DNA of 64,000 bases, taken from NCBI GenBank assembly GCA_963838775.1, contig CAWISP010000041.1, positions 1 to 64,000 of the forward strand. The letters are read 5' to 3'. Of this stretch, positions 1 through 7,410 are shown one piece after another (the first letter of the stretch is position 1; each line of letters starts with the position of its first letter). The DNA is from Chersky-840 sp963838775 (GTDB lineage: Bacteria; Actinomycetota; Acidimicrobiia; Acidimicrobiales; UBA8190). The position numbers were made by a program, and so were the translations under genes. Below the pieces are notes generated by a model that searched no databases, was not told where the DNA came from, and saw only the letters and a list, made by a program, of their open reading frames with translations.

Positions 1-1028
1 GCGACAGAGCCCAGTCCCAGAGCCTCCAGAGCCCGAAGCATCTCCTCGATGACGACACGACAGTCCCCGGCCACGGCCACGTCCGGGCGCCGGACCTTGC
101 CGAGCTCCGCGGCATCGATGTCGACGTGGATCACCTTGGCGTCGGGGGCGAAGGCGCTGATCTTGCCGGTGACGCGGTCGTCGAAGCGGCTCCCGAGGGC
201 GATGAGCAGGTCGGCGCGCTGCATGGCCGTCACCGCGGTGTAGTTGCCGTGCATGCCCGGCATGCCCAGGCACAGCGGATGGCGGTCGGGGAACGACCCG
301 CGGGCCATGAGCGTGGTGACGACGGGGATGCCGGTGCGTTCGGCCAGCTCGCGCAGCGCCTCGGCGGCGCGGGCCTTCAAGATCCCGCCGCCGGCGTAGA
401 TCACGGGGCGTTCGGCGGCGAGGATCAGCTCGGCCGCCTTGGCGATGGCGGCCGGGTCGCCCTCGGTCTGGGGCTTGTAGCCGGGGAGGTCGAGCTCGTC
501 GAGCCCGGCCGGCCAGTACCAGTCCATCATGGCGTTGGAGACGTCCTTGGGGACGTCGACGAGCACCGGGCCGGGGCGACCGGTGGTGGCGACGTGGAAG
601 GCCTCGGCGACCACTCTCGGCAGGTCCTGGGCGTCGGTCACGAGCCAGTTGTGCTTGGTGATGTCCATCGTCACGCCGGTGATGGGGCACTCCTGGAAGG
701 CGTCGGTGCCGATGGCGGTGGTGGCCACCTGGCCCGTGATCACGACGATCGGGATCGAGTCCATCATGGCGTCGGCGAGCGGCGTCACGATGTTGGTGGC
801 ACCGGGCCCGCTCGTGACCATGGCCACGCCCGGCCGTCCCGTCACGTGCGCATAGCCCTCGGCCATGTGCCCCGCCCCCTGCTCGTGGCGCACCAGGACG
901 TGGCGGATGGACGAGTCGAGGATGGGGTCGTACACGGGCAGGATGGCCCCACCGGGGAGGCCGAAGATGACCTCCACGTGCTGCATCTCGAGGCTCTTGA
1001 TGAGGGCCTGAGCCCCGGTCAGTCGCAT
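1..1028 (-). CDS. ilvB: acetolactate synthase large subunit (3' part outside window)
   Basis: Catalyses the first common step of valine, leucine and isoleucine synthesis: ThDP-dependent condensation of pyruvate with pyruvate or 2-oxobutyrate. The visible N-terminal ~343 residues start MRLTGAQALIKSLEMQHVEV and carry the ThDP-binding N-domain signature FGLPGGAILPVYD, the catalytic Glu in VLVRHEQGAGHMAEGYA, and the start of the central FAD/structural domain (ALGSRFDDRVTG). The frame is open to base 1, so the C-terminal half is missing. The ATG at 1028 is chosen because family alignment begins there; the codons before it are a CAGGAA repeat. Downstream partners ilvN and ilvC would lie beyond the window edge. 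A leader peptide and terminator hairpin upstream point to attenuation by branched-chain amino acids. Confidence 0.95.
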   Translation of the reverse strand, partial: MRLTGAQALIKSLEMQHVEVIFGLPGGAILPVYDPILDSSIRHVLVRHEQGAGHMAEGYAHVTGRPGVAMVTSGPGATNIVTPLADAMMDSIPIVVITGQVATTAIGTDAFQECPITGVTMDITKHNWLVTDAQDLPRVVAEAFHVATTGRPGPVLVDVPKDVSNAMMDWYWPAGLDELDLPGYKPQTEGDPAAIAKAAELILAAERPVIYAGGGILKARAAEALRELAERTGIPVVTTLMARGSFPDRHPLCLGMPGMHGNYTAVTAMQRADLLIALGSRFDDRVTGKISAFAPDAKVIHVDIDAAELGKVRRPDVAVAGDCRVVIEEMLRALEALGLGSV

Positions 1029-1032
1029 GGCG

Positions 1033-1188
1033 TTCCTGTTCCTGTTCCTGTTCCTGTTCCTGTTCCTGTTCCTGTTCCTGTTCCTGTTCCTGTTCCTGTT
1101 CCTGTTCCTGTTCCTGTTCCTGTTCCTGTTCCTGTTCCTGTTCCTGTTCCTGTTCCTGTTCCTGTTCCTGTTCTTGTTCCTGTTCTTG
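1033..1188 (-). repeat. 26-unit CAGGAA hexamer array just before ilvB start (tandem SD-like)
   Basis: The plus strand shows TTCCTG repeated 23 times without interruption (1033-1170), then TTCTTG, TTCCTG, TTCTTG. On the ilvB mRNA this reads CAGGAA over and over, ending in CAGGAACGCC before the ATG. Each unit contains AGGA, a Shine-Dalgarno core, and the last one is 5 nt from the start codon, so the repeat itself supplies the ribosome binding site. None of the three forward frames contains a stop codon. The RNA has almost no internal pairing potential. Copy-number change by slippage would keep the final SD spacing intact. A role as ribosome-loading array is inference. Confidence 0.9.
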
Positions 1189-1417
1189 TTTCCGGCCTCG
1201 TTGCCGGTCTCGCTGCCGGCATCGTCGGTCGGGTGCTCGGGTCTGCTGCGTTGAGTCTCATGGGGATGGGGGCCTCGCTGGTGGAGTGGGGGTCGGTGAA
1301 GGTGCCTGCGTCGGTTTGTCTGTCTGGGAGGTGGCTGCGTCGGTTGTCTGTGTGAGTGATGGCGCCTGCGTCGATCGGCCGGTGGGCGCACTCGCCGGGC
1401 TTCAGGGGGAACCGTGG

Positions 1418-1452
1418 CCAGAAAATGAAACGACCTCCCGTGTGGGAGGTCG
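1418..1452 (-). terminator. intrinsic terminator / attenuator in ilvB leader
   Basis: Perfect 9-bp stem (1431-1439 with 1444-1452, CGACCTCCC/GGGAGGTCG) with a 4-nt loop, followed on the minus strand by the U-rich tract TTTCATTTTC. It lies about 36 nt downstream of the leader peptide stop codon and about 400 nt upstream of ilvB, the expected place for a transcription attenuator. No other gene ends here, which argues that it acts on ilvB transcription. Confidence 0.8.
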
Positions 1453-1456
1453 CAAG

Positions 1457-1488
1457 GCGCACGGAACCGCTGTCGCGGCGACGTGCGC
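1457..1488 (-). promoter_or_regulatory. putative pause/anti-attenuator hairpin after leader peptide
   Basis: Seven-base arms GCGCACG (1457-1463) and CGTGCGC (1482-1488) can pair, forming a hairpin that begins at the leader-peptide stop codon and ends 4 bases before the terminator stem. In attenuators this position is used by the pause (1:2) hairpin. The alternative antiterminator pairing was not worked out in detail. Confidence 0.5.
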
Positions 1489-1538
1489 TACCGGAGAACT
1501 ACGAGAAGGCGGCTGGTCGTGAAGGTCTCTCCGGTCAT
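1488..1538 (-). CDS. ilvL: ilv leader peptide MTGETFTTSRLLVVLR
   Basis: A 16-codon ORF (ATG at 1538, TAG at 1490-1488) encoding MTGETFTTSRLLVVLR. Five of the last six residues are Leu or Val (LLVVL), the amino acids whose synthesis starts with acetolactate synthase. The ORF sits between a promoter-like sequence and a hairpin/terminator pair, the classical design of amino-acid attenuation: ribosome stalling at Leu/Val codons when charged tRNA is low would favour read-through. It is too short for ordinary gene callers. Its start lies only a few bases from the predicted transcription start, so it may be read from a leaderless or nearly leaderless message, as known for other actinobacterial leader peptides. 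Confidence 0.8.
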   Translation of the reverse strand: MTGETFTTSRLLVVLR

Positions 1539-1547
1539 GGTCCGAAC

Positions 1548-1576
1548 AGTCTTGCACGCGGCACGGCGCGCGGCAA
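1548..1576 (-). promoter_or_regulatory. predicted ilvL-ilvB promoter
   Basis: On the minus strand TTGCCG (1576-1571) is separated by 17 bp from AAGACT (1553-1548), matching the -35 and xAxxxT -10 of housekeeping actinobacterial promoters. The predicted start falls within a few bases of the leader-peptide ATG at 1538. Prediction from sequence only. Confidence 0.5.
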
Positions 1577-1623
1577 CCCCTCCCGCCGGTCCGCGCTCGG
1601 CGCGGACGGGTCCGGGCTCGGCC

Positions 1624-1828
1624 CTGACGGTTCGGAAGGCGCCGACGGGTTCGGAGGGCGCTGACGGGTTCGGAGGGCGCTGACGGGTTCGGAGGGCGCT
1701 GACGGGTTCGGACGGTGGTACGGGTTCGGACGGTGGTACGGGTTCGGACGGTGGTACGGGTTCGGACGGTGGTGACGGGTTCGGACGGTGGTGACGGGTT
1801 CGGACGGTGGTGACGGGTTCGGAGGGAG
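1624..1828. repeat. minisatellite, about 11 copies of an 18-19 bp unit
   Basis: Units of the form GACGGGTTCGGACGGTGG or GACGGGTTCGGAGGGCGCT follow each other from about 1624 to 1828. Three blocks can be told apart by their spacer (GGGCGCT, GGTGGTAC and GGTGGTGAC variants), showing successive local duplications. There are no unique spacers, so it is not CRISPR. It fills the space between the ilv promoter and the start of the methyltransferase gene and opens spurious frames on both strands. Confidence 0.9.
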
Positions 1829-1908
1829 TGGGCGATCGGGACCGCCGGACCGGGGTGGGCCATTCCTGGAATGGGCACCTGAGGCGCGCAGCCGTAGGGT
1901 TGTGCGCC

Positions 1909-2679
1909 ATGGACGAGCTCACCGCCCGTCGCGCCAAGTCGTTCGGGCCGGTCGCCGCCACTTACGACCGGGTCCGGCCCGGGTATCCCCCTGACGGCGT
2001 GTCGTGGCTGCTCGAGGAGGCCGGCGCGGCAGGCATCGCCCGGACCGGGCGGCGACGGGTGCTGGACCTCGGGGCTGGGACGGGCGCGCTCACGAGGGAT
2101 CTCGTCTCACGGGGGCTCGATGTGGTGGCAGTCGAGCCCGACCCGCACATGCGGGCCGTGCTGGAGTCGCGGGTGCCGCGCGCCGATGTGCGGGCCGGGA
2201 GCGCCGAGGAGCTGCCCGTCGACGACGGTGACGTCGACGTCGTGATCGGCGCCCAGATGTGGCACTGGGTGGACGTCGGTCGGGCCACCGCCGAGGTGGC
2301 CCGGGTGCTGCGGCCGGGGGGAACGCTCGGGCTGTTGTGGAACCTGCGGGACGAGCGGGTGCCGTGGATGGCCGAGCTCGGGTCGGTGTTCGGCGGCGAC
2401 GACGTGCACCACCGGCACGCCGCCGAGGTGATGCTTCCGCCGGGCGCACCGTTCACCGCCGCCGCGGCGCGCGATTTCCGCTGGTCCCAGGAATTGGCGC
2501 CCACCGACATCGTCGACCTCGTGGCCACCCGCAGTCACGTCCAAGTGCTCCCCGATGCCGAGCGCGCCGAGATCCTGGCCCGCGTGGGCGACTTCGTCGC
2601 CAGCCACCCCGCCGTGGCGGGCCGGGGGCGCATCGTCGTCCCCTACGTCACGAGCTGCTGGCGGGCGTCGCGCATCTGA
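1909..2679 (+). CDS. class I SAM-dependent methyltransferase
   Basis: A 256-residue soluble methyltransferase of the Methyltransf_11 type. It opens with MDELTARRAKSFGPVAATYDRVRPGYP, typical of this family, and that decides the ATG at 1909 over upstream in-frame codons that run through the minisatellite. Motif I is VLDLGAGTGALTRDL, the acidic end of strand 2 is VAVEPDPHMRAVL, motif IV region VIGAQMWHWVD, and motif VI-like VLRPGGTLGLLW. The substrate cannot be told from the sequence. It stands alone on the plus strand, divergent from the ilvB leader. Confidence 0.85.
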   Translation: MDELTARRAKSFGPVAATYDRVRPGYPPDGVSWLLEEAGAAGIARTGRRRVLDLGAGTGALTRDLVSRGLDVVAVEPDPHMRAVLESRVPRADVRAGSAEELPVDDGDVDVVIGAQMWHWVDVGRATAEVARVLRPGGTLGLLWNLRDERVPWMAELGSVFGGDDVHHRHAAEVMLPPGAPFTAAAARDFRWSQELAPTDIVDLVATRSHVQVLPDAERAEILARVGDFVASHPAVAGRGRIVVPYVTSCWRASRI

Positions 2680-2780
2680 CCGGCTCGCTGGCGCGCTTCC
2701 CTCACCTGATCGCGCCGCCGGCGCGCGTTTCTGCACCTGATCGCGCCGCCGGCGTGCATCTGACCGGGGCGGCGGCGCCG
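2665..2780. repeat. short repeats over methyltransferase 3' end
   Basis: The stop-codon context GCATCTGACCGG recurs at about 2758, and between the two lies CACCTGATCGCGCCGCCGGCG twice. All units contain CTGA. The stretch separates the convergent methyltransferase and ilvD; no terminator with a T tract is visible. Confidence 0.6.
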
Positions 2781-2787
2781 GTCAACC

Positions 2788-4470
2788 TCAGGGCTCGGTG
2801 ACGGCCCCGCGCTCGGCACCGGTCACGAGACGCGCGTACTTGGCCAGGACCCCGGAGGTGTAGCGCGGCTCGGGCAGCTTCCACTGACCACGCCGGCGGG
2901 TGAGCTCGGCGTCGTCGACCATCAGGTTGATGGTCTTGCTCTCCACGTCGATCACGATGCGGTCGCCGTCGGCGACGAAGGCGATGGGGCCGCCGTCCAC
3001 CGCCTCGGGGGCAACGTGTCCGACACAGAACCCGTGTGTCCCCCCCGAGAACCGCCCGTCGGTCACGAGCGCGCAGTCGCCCCCTCGGCCCGCGCCCTTC
3101 ATGGCACCGGTCACGGCCAGCATCTCTCGCATGCCGGGCCCTCCCTTGGGACCCTCGTAGCGGATGACGACGACGGTTCCGGGCTCGATCTTCCCGGCCA
3201 GGATGGCCTCGAGGGCGTCCTGTTCCCCGTCGAAGACGCGGGCCGTGCCCTCGAACCGGGGGGCCAGGTCCAGACCGGCCACCTTGACCACTCCTCCGTT
3301 GGGGGCCATCGAGCCGCGCAGCACGGCGATACCCCCGCCAGCGTGGATCGGCGCCGTGAGCGGGTGGACGACCTCGCCGTCGGGAGCGGGAGGGTCGAGG
3401 ACGGCCAGGTTCTCGGCCACGGTTCGGCCCGTTACCGTGATGCAGTCACCGTGGAGGAGACCGGCTTCGAGCAATTCTCGCATCACCATGGGAAGACCCC
3501 CCACACGGTCCACGTCCACCATGTGGTACTTGCCGTGGGGCTTTGTGTCGGCGATGTGCGGCACCCTGGCCGCCACGCGGTTGAAGTCGTCGAGAGCGAG
3601 CTCCACGCGCGCCTCGTTGGCGATGGCGAGGAGGTGCAACACGGCGTTGGTCGAACCACCGAGCGCCATCACCACGGCGATGGCGTTCTCGAACGCCTCT
3701 TTGGTCATGATGTCGCGGGGTCGGATGTCGTGGGCGAGAAGCTCGATCACGGCGCGACCGGACTCGTAGGCGAAGTCCTGGCGACGGGGGTCGATGGCGG
3801 AGGGTGCGGCGGAGCCCGGGAGCGACATGCCGATGGCTTCGCCCACTGATGCCATGGTGTTGGCCGTGAACATGCCCGCGCACGAGCCGGCGGTGGGACA
3901 GGCGTGGTGCTCGATGAGCGAGAGCTCCTCGTCCGAGAGCGACCCCGTGGCATGGGCGCCGACAGCCTCGAAGACACTCACGATGTCGAGGGACTCGTCA
4001 TCGGGCCGGCCCGGGATCTTGCCGGGGAGGATCGACCCGCCGTAGAGGAACACGGTGGGAAGGTTGAGGCGTGCCGCGGCCATGAGCATGCCCGGGAGCG
4101 ACTTGTCGCATCCGGCGAAGGTAAGAAGGGCGTCGAAGCGCTCGGCGTGCATGACCGTCTCGATGGAATCGGCGATGACCTCGCGCGACACGAGCGAGGC
4201 CCGCATGCCCTCGTGGCCCATGGAGATCCCGTCGGACACGGCGATGGTGACGAACTCGATCGGGTACCCGCCCGCGGCGCGCACGCCGTCCTTGGAGCGC
4301 TTGGCGAGCCGGTCGAGGGGCATGTTGCACGGCGTGACCTCGTTCCACGACGACGCCACCCCCACCTGCGGCTTGGACCAGTCGTCGTCGGTCATACCGA
4401 TTGCCCGCAGCATGGCCCGGGCCGGGGCGCGCGTCGGCCCGTCGGTGACGTCGTAGCTACGGATCTTCAT
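2788..4470 (-). CDS. ilvD: dihydroxy-acid dehydratase
   Basis: Dehydrates 2,3-dihydroxy-isovalerate and -methylvalerate to the 2-oxo acids, the third step of valine/isoleucine synthesis. From the ATG at 4470 (MKIRSYDVTDGPTRAPARAM) the protein is 560 residues, the usual family length. The three cluster cysteines are visible in NEVTPCN, AGCDKSLPG and CPTAGSCAGM, as in [2Fe-2S] or [4Fe-4S] IlvD enzymes, and the C-terminal motif GPKGGPGMREM is present. The frame stays open further upstream through four 24-bp repeats to an ATG at 4614 (608 residues), giving a QAGPSSDA-type tail; I prefer 4470 because homologues begin near there. The gene follows a membrane protein in the same direction. Confidence 0.93.
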   Translation of the reverse strand: MKIRSYDVTDGPTRAPARAMLRAIGMTDDDWSKPQVGVASSWNEVTPCNMPLDRLAKRSKDGVRAAGGYPIEFVTIAVSDGISMGHEGMRASLVSREVIADSIETVMHAERFDALLTFAGCDKSLPGMLMAAARLNLPTVFLYGGSILPGKIPGRPDDESLDIVSVFEAVGAHATGSLSDEELSLIEHHACPTAGSCAGMFTANTMASVGEAIGMSLPGSAAPSAIDPRRQDFAYESGRAVIELLAHDIRPRDIMTKEAFENAIAVVMALGGSTNAVLHLLAIANEARVELALDDFNRVAARVPHIADTKPHGKYHMVDVDRVGGLPMVMRELLEAGLLHGDCITVTGRTVAENLAVLDPPAPDGEVVHPLTAPIHAGGGIAVLRGSMAPNGGVVKVAGLDLAPRFEGTARVFDGEQDALEAILAGKIEPGTVVVIRYEGPKGGPGMREMLAVTGAMKGAGRGGDCALVTDGRFSGGTHGFCVGHVAPEAVDGGPIAFVADGDRIVIDVESKTINLMVDDAELTRRRGQWKLPEPRYTSGVLAKYARLVTGAERGAVTEP

Positions 4471-4501
4471 GCCGTGCGGGCCGGGTTGACCGCCGGAGGA
4501 C

Positions 4502-4597
4502 GGGCCGGCTTGAGCGTCTGAAGAGGGGCCGGCTTGAGCGTCTGAAGAGGGACCGGCTTGAGCGTCTGAAGAGGGGCCGGCTTGAGTGCGAGAGGAC
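4502..4597 (-). repeat. four 24-bp repeats at ilvD 5' end
   Basis: The unit GGGCCGGCTTGAGCGTCTGA(AGAG) occurs at 4502, 4526, 4550 and, diverged, at 4574. Its length is a multiple of three and it is open in the ilvD frame, where it would encode the octapeptide QAGPSSDA. Whether it is translated depends on the ilvD start (4614 or 4470). Confidence 0.9.
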
Positions 4598-4625
4598 GGG
4601 TCGTCGGGAGCCATGGGACCCAAGG

Positions 4626-5390
4626 TTAGGGCCGGTGGCCGATCCCCTGTTCCGGTCCACCCGTGTCGGGCTCGTCGATCGCGTCATCGGGGTCGGGACC
4701 GCGACCCAGTGCGCGGGCCGCGTCGGGATCGATGTCGACGTCCGGGCCGAGACCCTCGCGCACCGTCGCAGCAAGCCCGGCATCGAGGGCGTCGAGCCCG
4801 ATCTCGACACGCTCGCCATGCACGTCCTCGAAAACGATTGTCCGGGCGCCACCTCTGCCCCCGCCCGGGCCACCGCCGCCGTCACCGCCCTGACCTCCGG
4901 GGCCCGGCACACCGAACGCACCGAAACTGAATCCGCCCGGTCCCCCGAATCCCCCGAAGCCGCCCGGTCCTCCAAATCCCCCGAAGCCGCGCAGGCCACC
5001 CGCGCCGCCGAGCGGCCCCTGATCGCCGAGACGGACGGCCCGCACCTGTCCGAGGTCGACCACGCGCCACCGACCGAAGAACCGGACCGCGATCCGACCC
5101 GGACCGACCACCACGGCGGCGCGCAGTCCGACGCCGATGGTGAGCACGAGCCCGGCGAAGGGAAGTGCGGCGAACAGGCAGCCGATGACGCTCCACGCCA
5201 CCGGATGTCCGAACGCCCATACAAAGAAGATCGTGATGAGGAACACCACGGCGAGCATCGCCGTACATATCTTGGCGACCCACAGCAGCGCTGCCCGCAC
5301 CAGCGGGGAACGCCTCAGCCGCCACACCGCATCGGGCCGGCGCCGGGCTCCCGGCGTCACGCTCCCCGATGGTGGCTGTCTCACACTCAT
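4626..5390 (-). CDS. two-TM membrane protein with Gly/Phe-rich insert
   Basis: A 254-residue protein not recognised by name. After a basic N-terminus it has two hydrophobic segments, about residues 33-60 (LLWVAKICTAMLAVVFLITI) and 64-90 (WSVIGCLFAALPFAGLVLTI), then a cytoplasmic-looking beta-rich part (VVVGPGRIAVRFFGRWRVVDL) reminiscent of bacterial PH domains. This is interrupted at about residues 128-180 by a Gly/Phe-rich repeat (GGFGGPGGFGGF type) and resumes with RTIVFEDVHGERVEIGL. The tail is acidic. It ends 12 bases before the upstream alternative ilvD start, so the two may be co-transcribed. Function unknown. Confidence 0.7.
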   Translation of the reverse strand: MSVRQPPSGSVTPGARRRPDAVWRLRRSPLVRAALLWVAKICTAMLAVVFLITIFFVWAFGHPVAWSVIGCLFAALPFAGLVLTIGVGLRAAVVVGPGRIAVRFFGRWRVVDLGQVRAVRLGDQGPLGGAGGLRGFGGFGGPGGFGGFGGPGGFSFGAFGVPGPGGQGGDGGGGPGGGRGGARTIVFEDVHGERVEIGLDALDAGLAATVREGLGPDVDIDPDAARALGRGPDPDDAIDEPDTGGPEQGIGHRP

Positions 5391-5490
5391 TCCTCCAGGC
5401 TATGGGGCGCGGCCGGCCGCCGTACCGCGCCGGCCGGCCTAGGATTCCGTGGCCCCGGATTCATTCCGTCCGGGATTCGTGGGCCCGGCC

Positions 5491-6735
5491 TCAGCCGGAG
5501 GGGAAATCAGGTGGTGGCTGCCACTCCCATTTCCCGGGACCACCTCCGAGGCCGAAGCCGCGGTAGGTCTTCATGGCGTGATGGCTGTGGCAGAGCCTGG
5601 CCAGGTTGGTCAGTGCCGTGACGCCGCCGTCGGCATAGTCGGTCTGCCAGTGGTCGATCTCGAGACCCACGGCGACATCGCATCCGGGGACCACACAGGT
5701 CGGATCGCGTTCCTCGATGGCACTGCGGACGTGCGCCGAGAGCGCACGCCCCACATGGCACACGGAGAGGACGTCGACCCCGTCGACCACGAACATCTTG
5801 AGAAAGGCTTCGGGAAGCACGGCACGCGCCGTTGACACGGGAACGGGGCCCACACCGGGGATCTCGCACACTTCTCCGCCTTCGACGTAGCCGCGGCGCA
5901 GCGCGGTGGCATCGATCCGGAGGTGCACCACCGTCGAATGTCCGGACTTCGTCCCGCTCCCGGTGCCGCCGGTGCTGCCGGTGCCGGAGGACCCGCGGGT
6001 GACGAGATCGACCAGCGCATCGGCGCTGTAGGCGCCGGACGACTCGCGGTCCCCAGCCTTCCTCGCCTCGTCGAACAGCTCGTTGGCCCGACCCTCGATC
6101 GAGGACAGCAACCTCGCCCCGACGTCGGGAGTGAGCTTGAACTCACCGCGGAACGCCCCGTCGGGATCACTCCAGTGCCGAAAGAACCGGCTCTTGTGGA
6201 CCGCGTCGTACCGGGCATTCTCGGCCTCGGCGGAGCCGGTCGCGGCTCGAACCCGACGACATTGGTCCTTGAGACCTTTCAACGTGGCCGCCGTGGCGAC
6301 GTCGAGGAGCTGGAGCTCGGCAGAAGGGCGGCCAACCGCTGCGGCCGCGATCTCGCGCACCTGCGGGGCCGAAAGCTTGCCGCTGCGCATCGCTTCTGTC
6401 GTCATCGGTAGCGACTGGAGGCGTTCGGCCGTCTCGAGCGAGGAGATCGCCTCGCCGAGACCGGTGCCGGTCTGCTTGGCGAGCCACGATGCCGCTGACC
6501 GGTGGCCCTCGTTCTTCCAGGTGTCGGACTGGGCCACCCTCGGGCTCAGGAGGACCTGGCCGGCCGAACCGAGGCGGGTCAGCTCGGCGAAGAGCCCGAA
6601 CAGCTCGGTGGCCTGGGTAGTCGTGATCCGCTCGGGGTCGAGCTGCGCGAGATACGTCGAGATCTCGCTGACCGCCCTCCTGGGCACCTCGAACGGCACG
6701 GACGTTCTGGCCGATCCGGTCGCCTCCAACGTCAT
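5491..6735 (-). CDS. DUF222 / HNH endonuclease-domain protein (13E12 family)
   Basis: A 414-residue member of the DUF222 family, often multicopy in actinobacterial genomes and known from the mycobacterial 13E12 repeat. The N-terminal two thirds are the helical DUF222 region; the C-terminus has the HNH fold (DPTCVVPGCDVAVGLEIDHW, then LTNLARLCHSHHAMKT) with Cys and His ligands present. The ATG at 6735 is preferred to the open frame up to 6831, because upstream codons cover an AT-rich, promoter-like stretch. Biological role is unknown; a mobile or nuclease origin is inferred from the HNH domain. It stands apart from its neighbours. Confidence 0.85.
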   Translation of the reverse strand: MTLEATGSARTSVPFEVPRRAVSEISTYLAQLDPERITTTQATELFGLFAELTRLGSAGQVLLSPRVAQSDTWKNEGHRSAASWLAKQTGTGLGEAISSLETAERLQSLPMTTEAMRSGKLSAPQVREIAAAAVGRPSAELQLLDVATAATLKGLKDQCRRVRAATGSAEAENARYDAVHKSRFFRHWSDPDGAFRGEFKLTPDVGARLLSSIEGRANELFDEARKAGDRESSGAYSADALVDLVTRGSSGTGSTGGTGSGTKSGHSTVVHLRIDATALRRGYVEGGEVCEIPGVGPVPVSTARAVLPEAFLKMFVVDGVDVLSVCHVGRALSAHVRSAIEERDPTCVVPGCDVAVGLEIDHWQTDYADGGVTALTNLARLCHSHHAMKTYRGFGLGGGPGKWEWQPPPDFPSG

Positions 6736-7410
6736 GGGTGGAGAATAACAGAAAGATATGACACTTACTAAAAGATCACTATCGGCAGGATATGCGCACT
6801 CCGGACCGAGACCGCTGATGGCAGAGGTCACACCATCAGGATCGCACGCAGGTGTGACACCTTCTCCCTGGTCAGAGCGGTTTCGGGATCGTTTGGTCAG
6901 ACCCGGACTCGTTGGTCAGGAGCATGGGGCGGATCTCCCTGGCCAGAGATCGGCGGGCGGCCAACGTCTCCCCGGGGCTGACGCCCGCCGACGCAGACGC
7001 CCGCGGATGCGCTCGCGCGAAACGCCCCACGCTCGATCATCCAGTCGAAGCCGGACCCCTGTTCGAGGTCGGGCGCGTGTTCGAGGCCGGGACCGGTGTT
7101 CGAAAGCCGGTTCTCCGGGGTATGACCAAGTCGAGTGGCTCCGGGGAACTCCCATTTCCCCTTCCTGACGGAGTCACTCGCAGGGGGGTGGCGGCGGGGC
7201 ATGGGGATCACCCGCCATGGTCCCCATAGCCCCGCCGCTTCAAAGTGCCGACCATGAGCCGGATTCGAGGCGTCGACCACGAGACGTTCGAGGCGGCGAC
7301 CCACGAGGCAAGAGGCGAGTGTGGGCACCTTCACCGACGGGCCCCGGAGCGACGAGGCCCCCGCCAGGTGCTCATGCGCGAAAAGTGCTCAGGCGCGCAG
7401 GCTCCGGTGC
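6736..7410. other. gene-poor stretch, no convincing gene
   Basis: About 675 bases between the DUF222 gene and gatB. The part next to DUF222 (6736-6790) is unusually AT-rich and probably holds its promoter. A minus-strand open frame (6897-7334) has no recognisable domain; it contains KGKWEFPG, loosely like the DUF222 tail GPGKWEWQ, and could be a decayed fragment. Near 7386-7430 a 20-bp unit GTGCTCAGGCGCGCAGG(CTC) is duplicated over the gatB stop codon. Confidence 0.5.

Noticed and set aside
126..1355. 409-codon plus-strand frame with Val-Pro repeat
   Set aside because: Antisense to ilvB and to the CAGGAA array; composition is that of a GC-rich shadow frame.
1019..1462. 147-codon minus-strand open frame with long Gly-Thr repeat overlapping the ilvB start
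   Set aside because: It exists because the hexamer repeat has no stops in any frame; it runs through the attenuator hairpin and has no recognisable domain.
1624..1828. Possible CRISPR array
   Set aside because: Direct repeats follow each other without unique spacers; there are no cas genes anywhere in the window.
6758..7168. 136-codon plus-strand frame in the gap before gatB
   Set aside because: No domain, Arg/Pro-rich composition, no ribosome binding site; likely chance.
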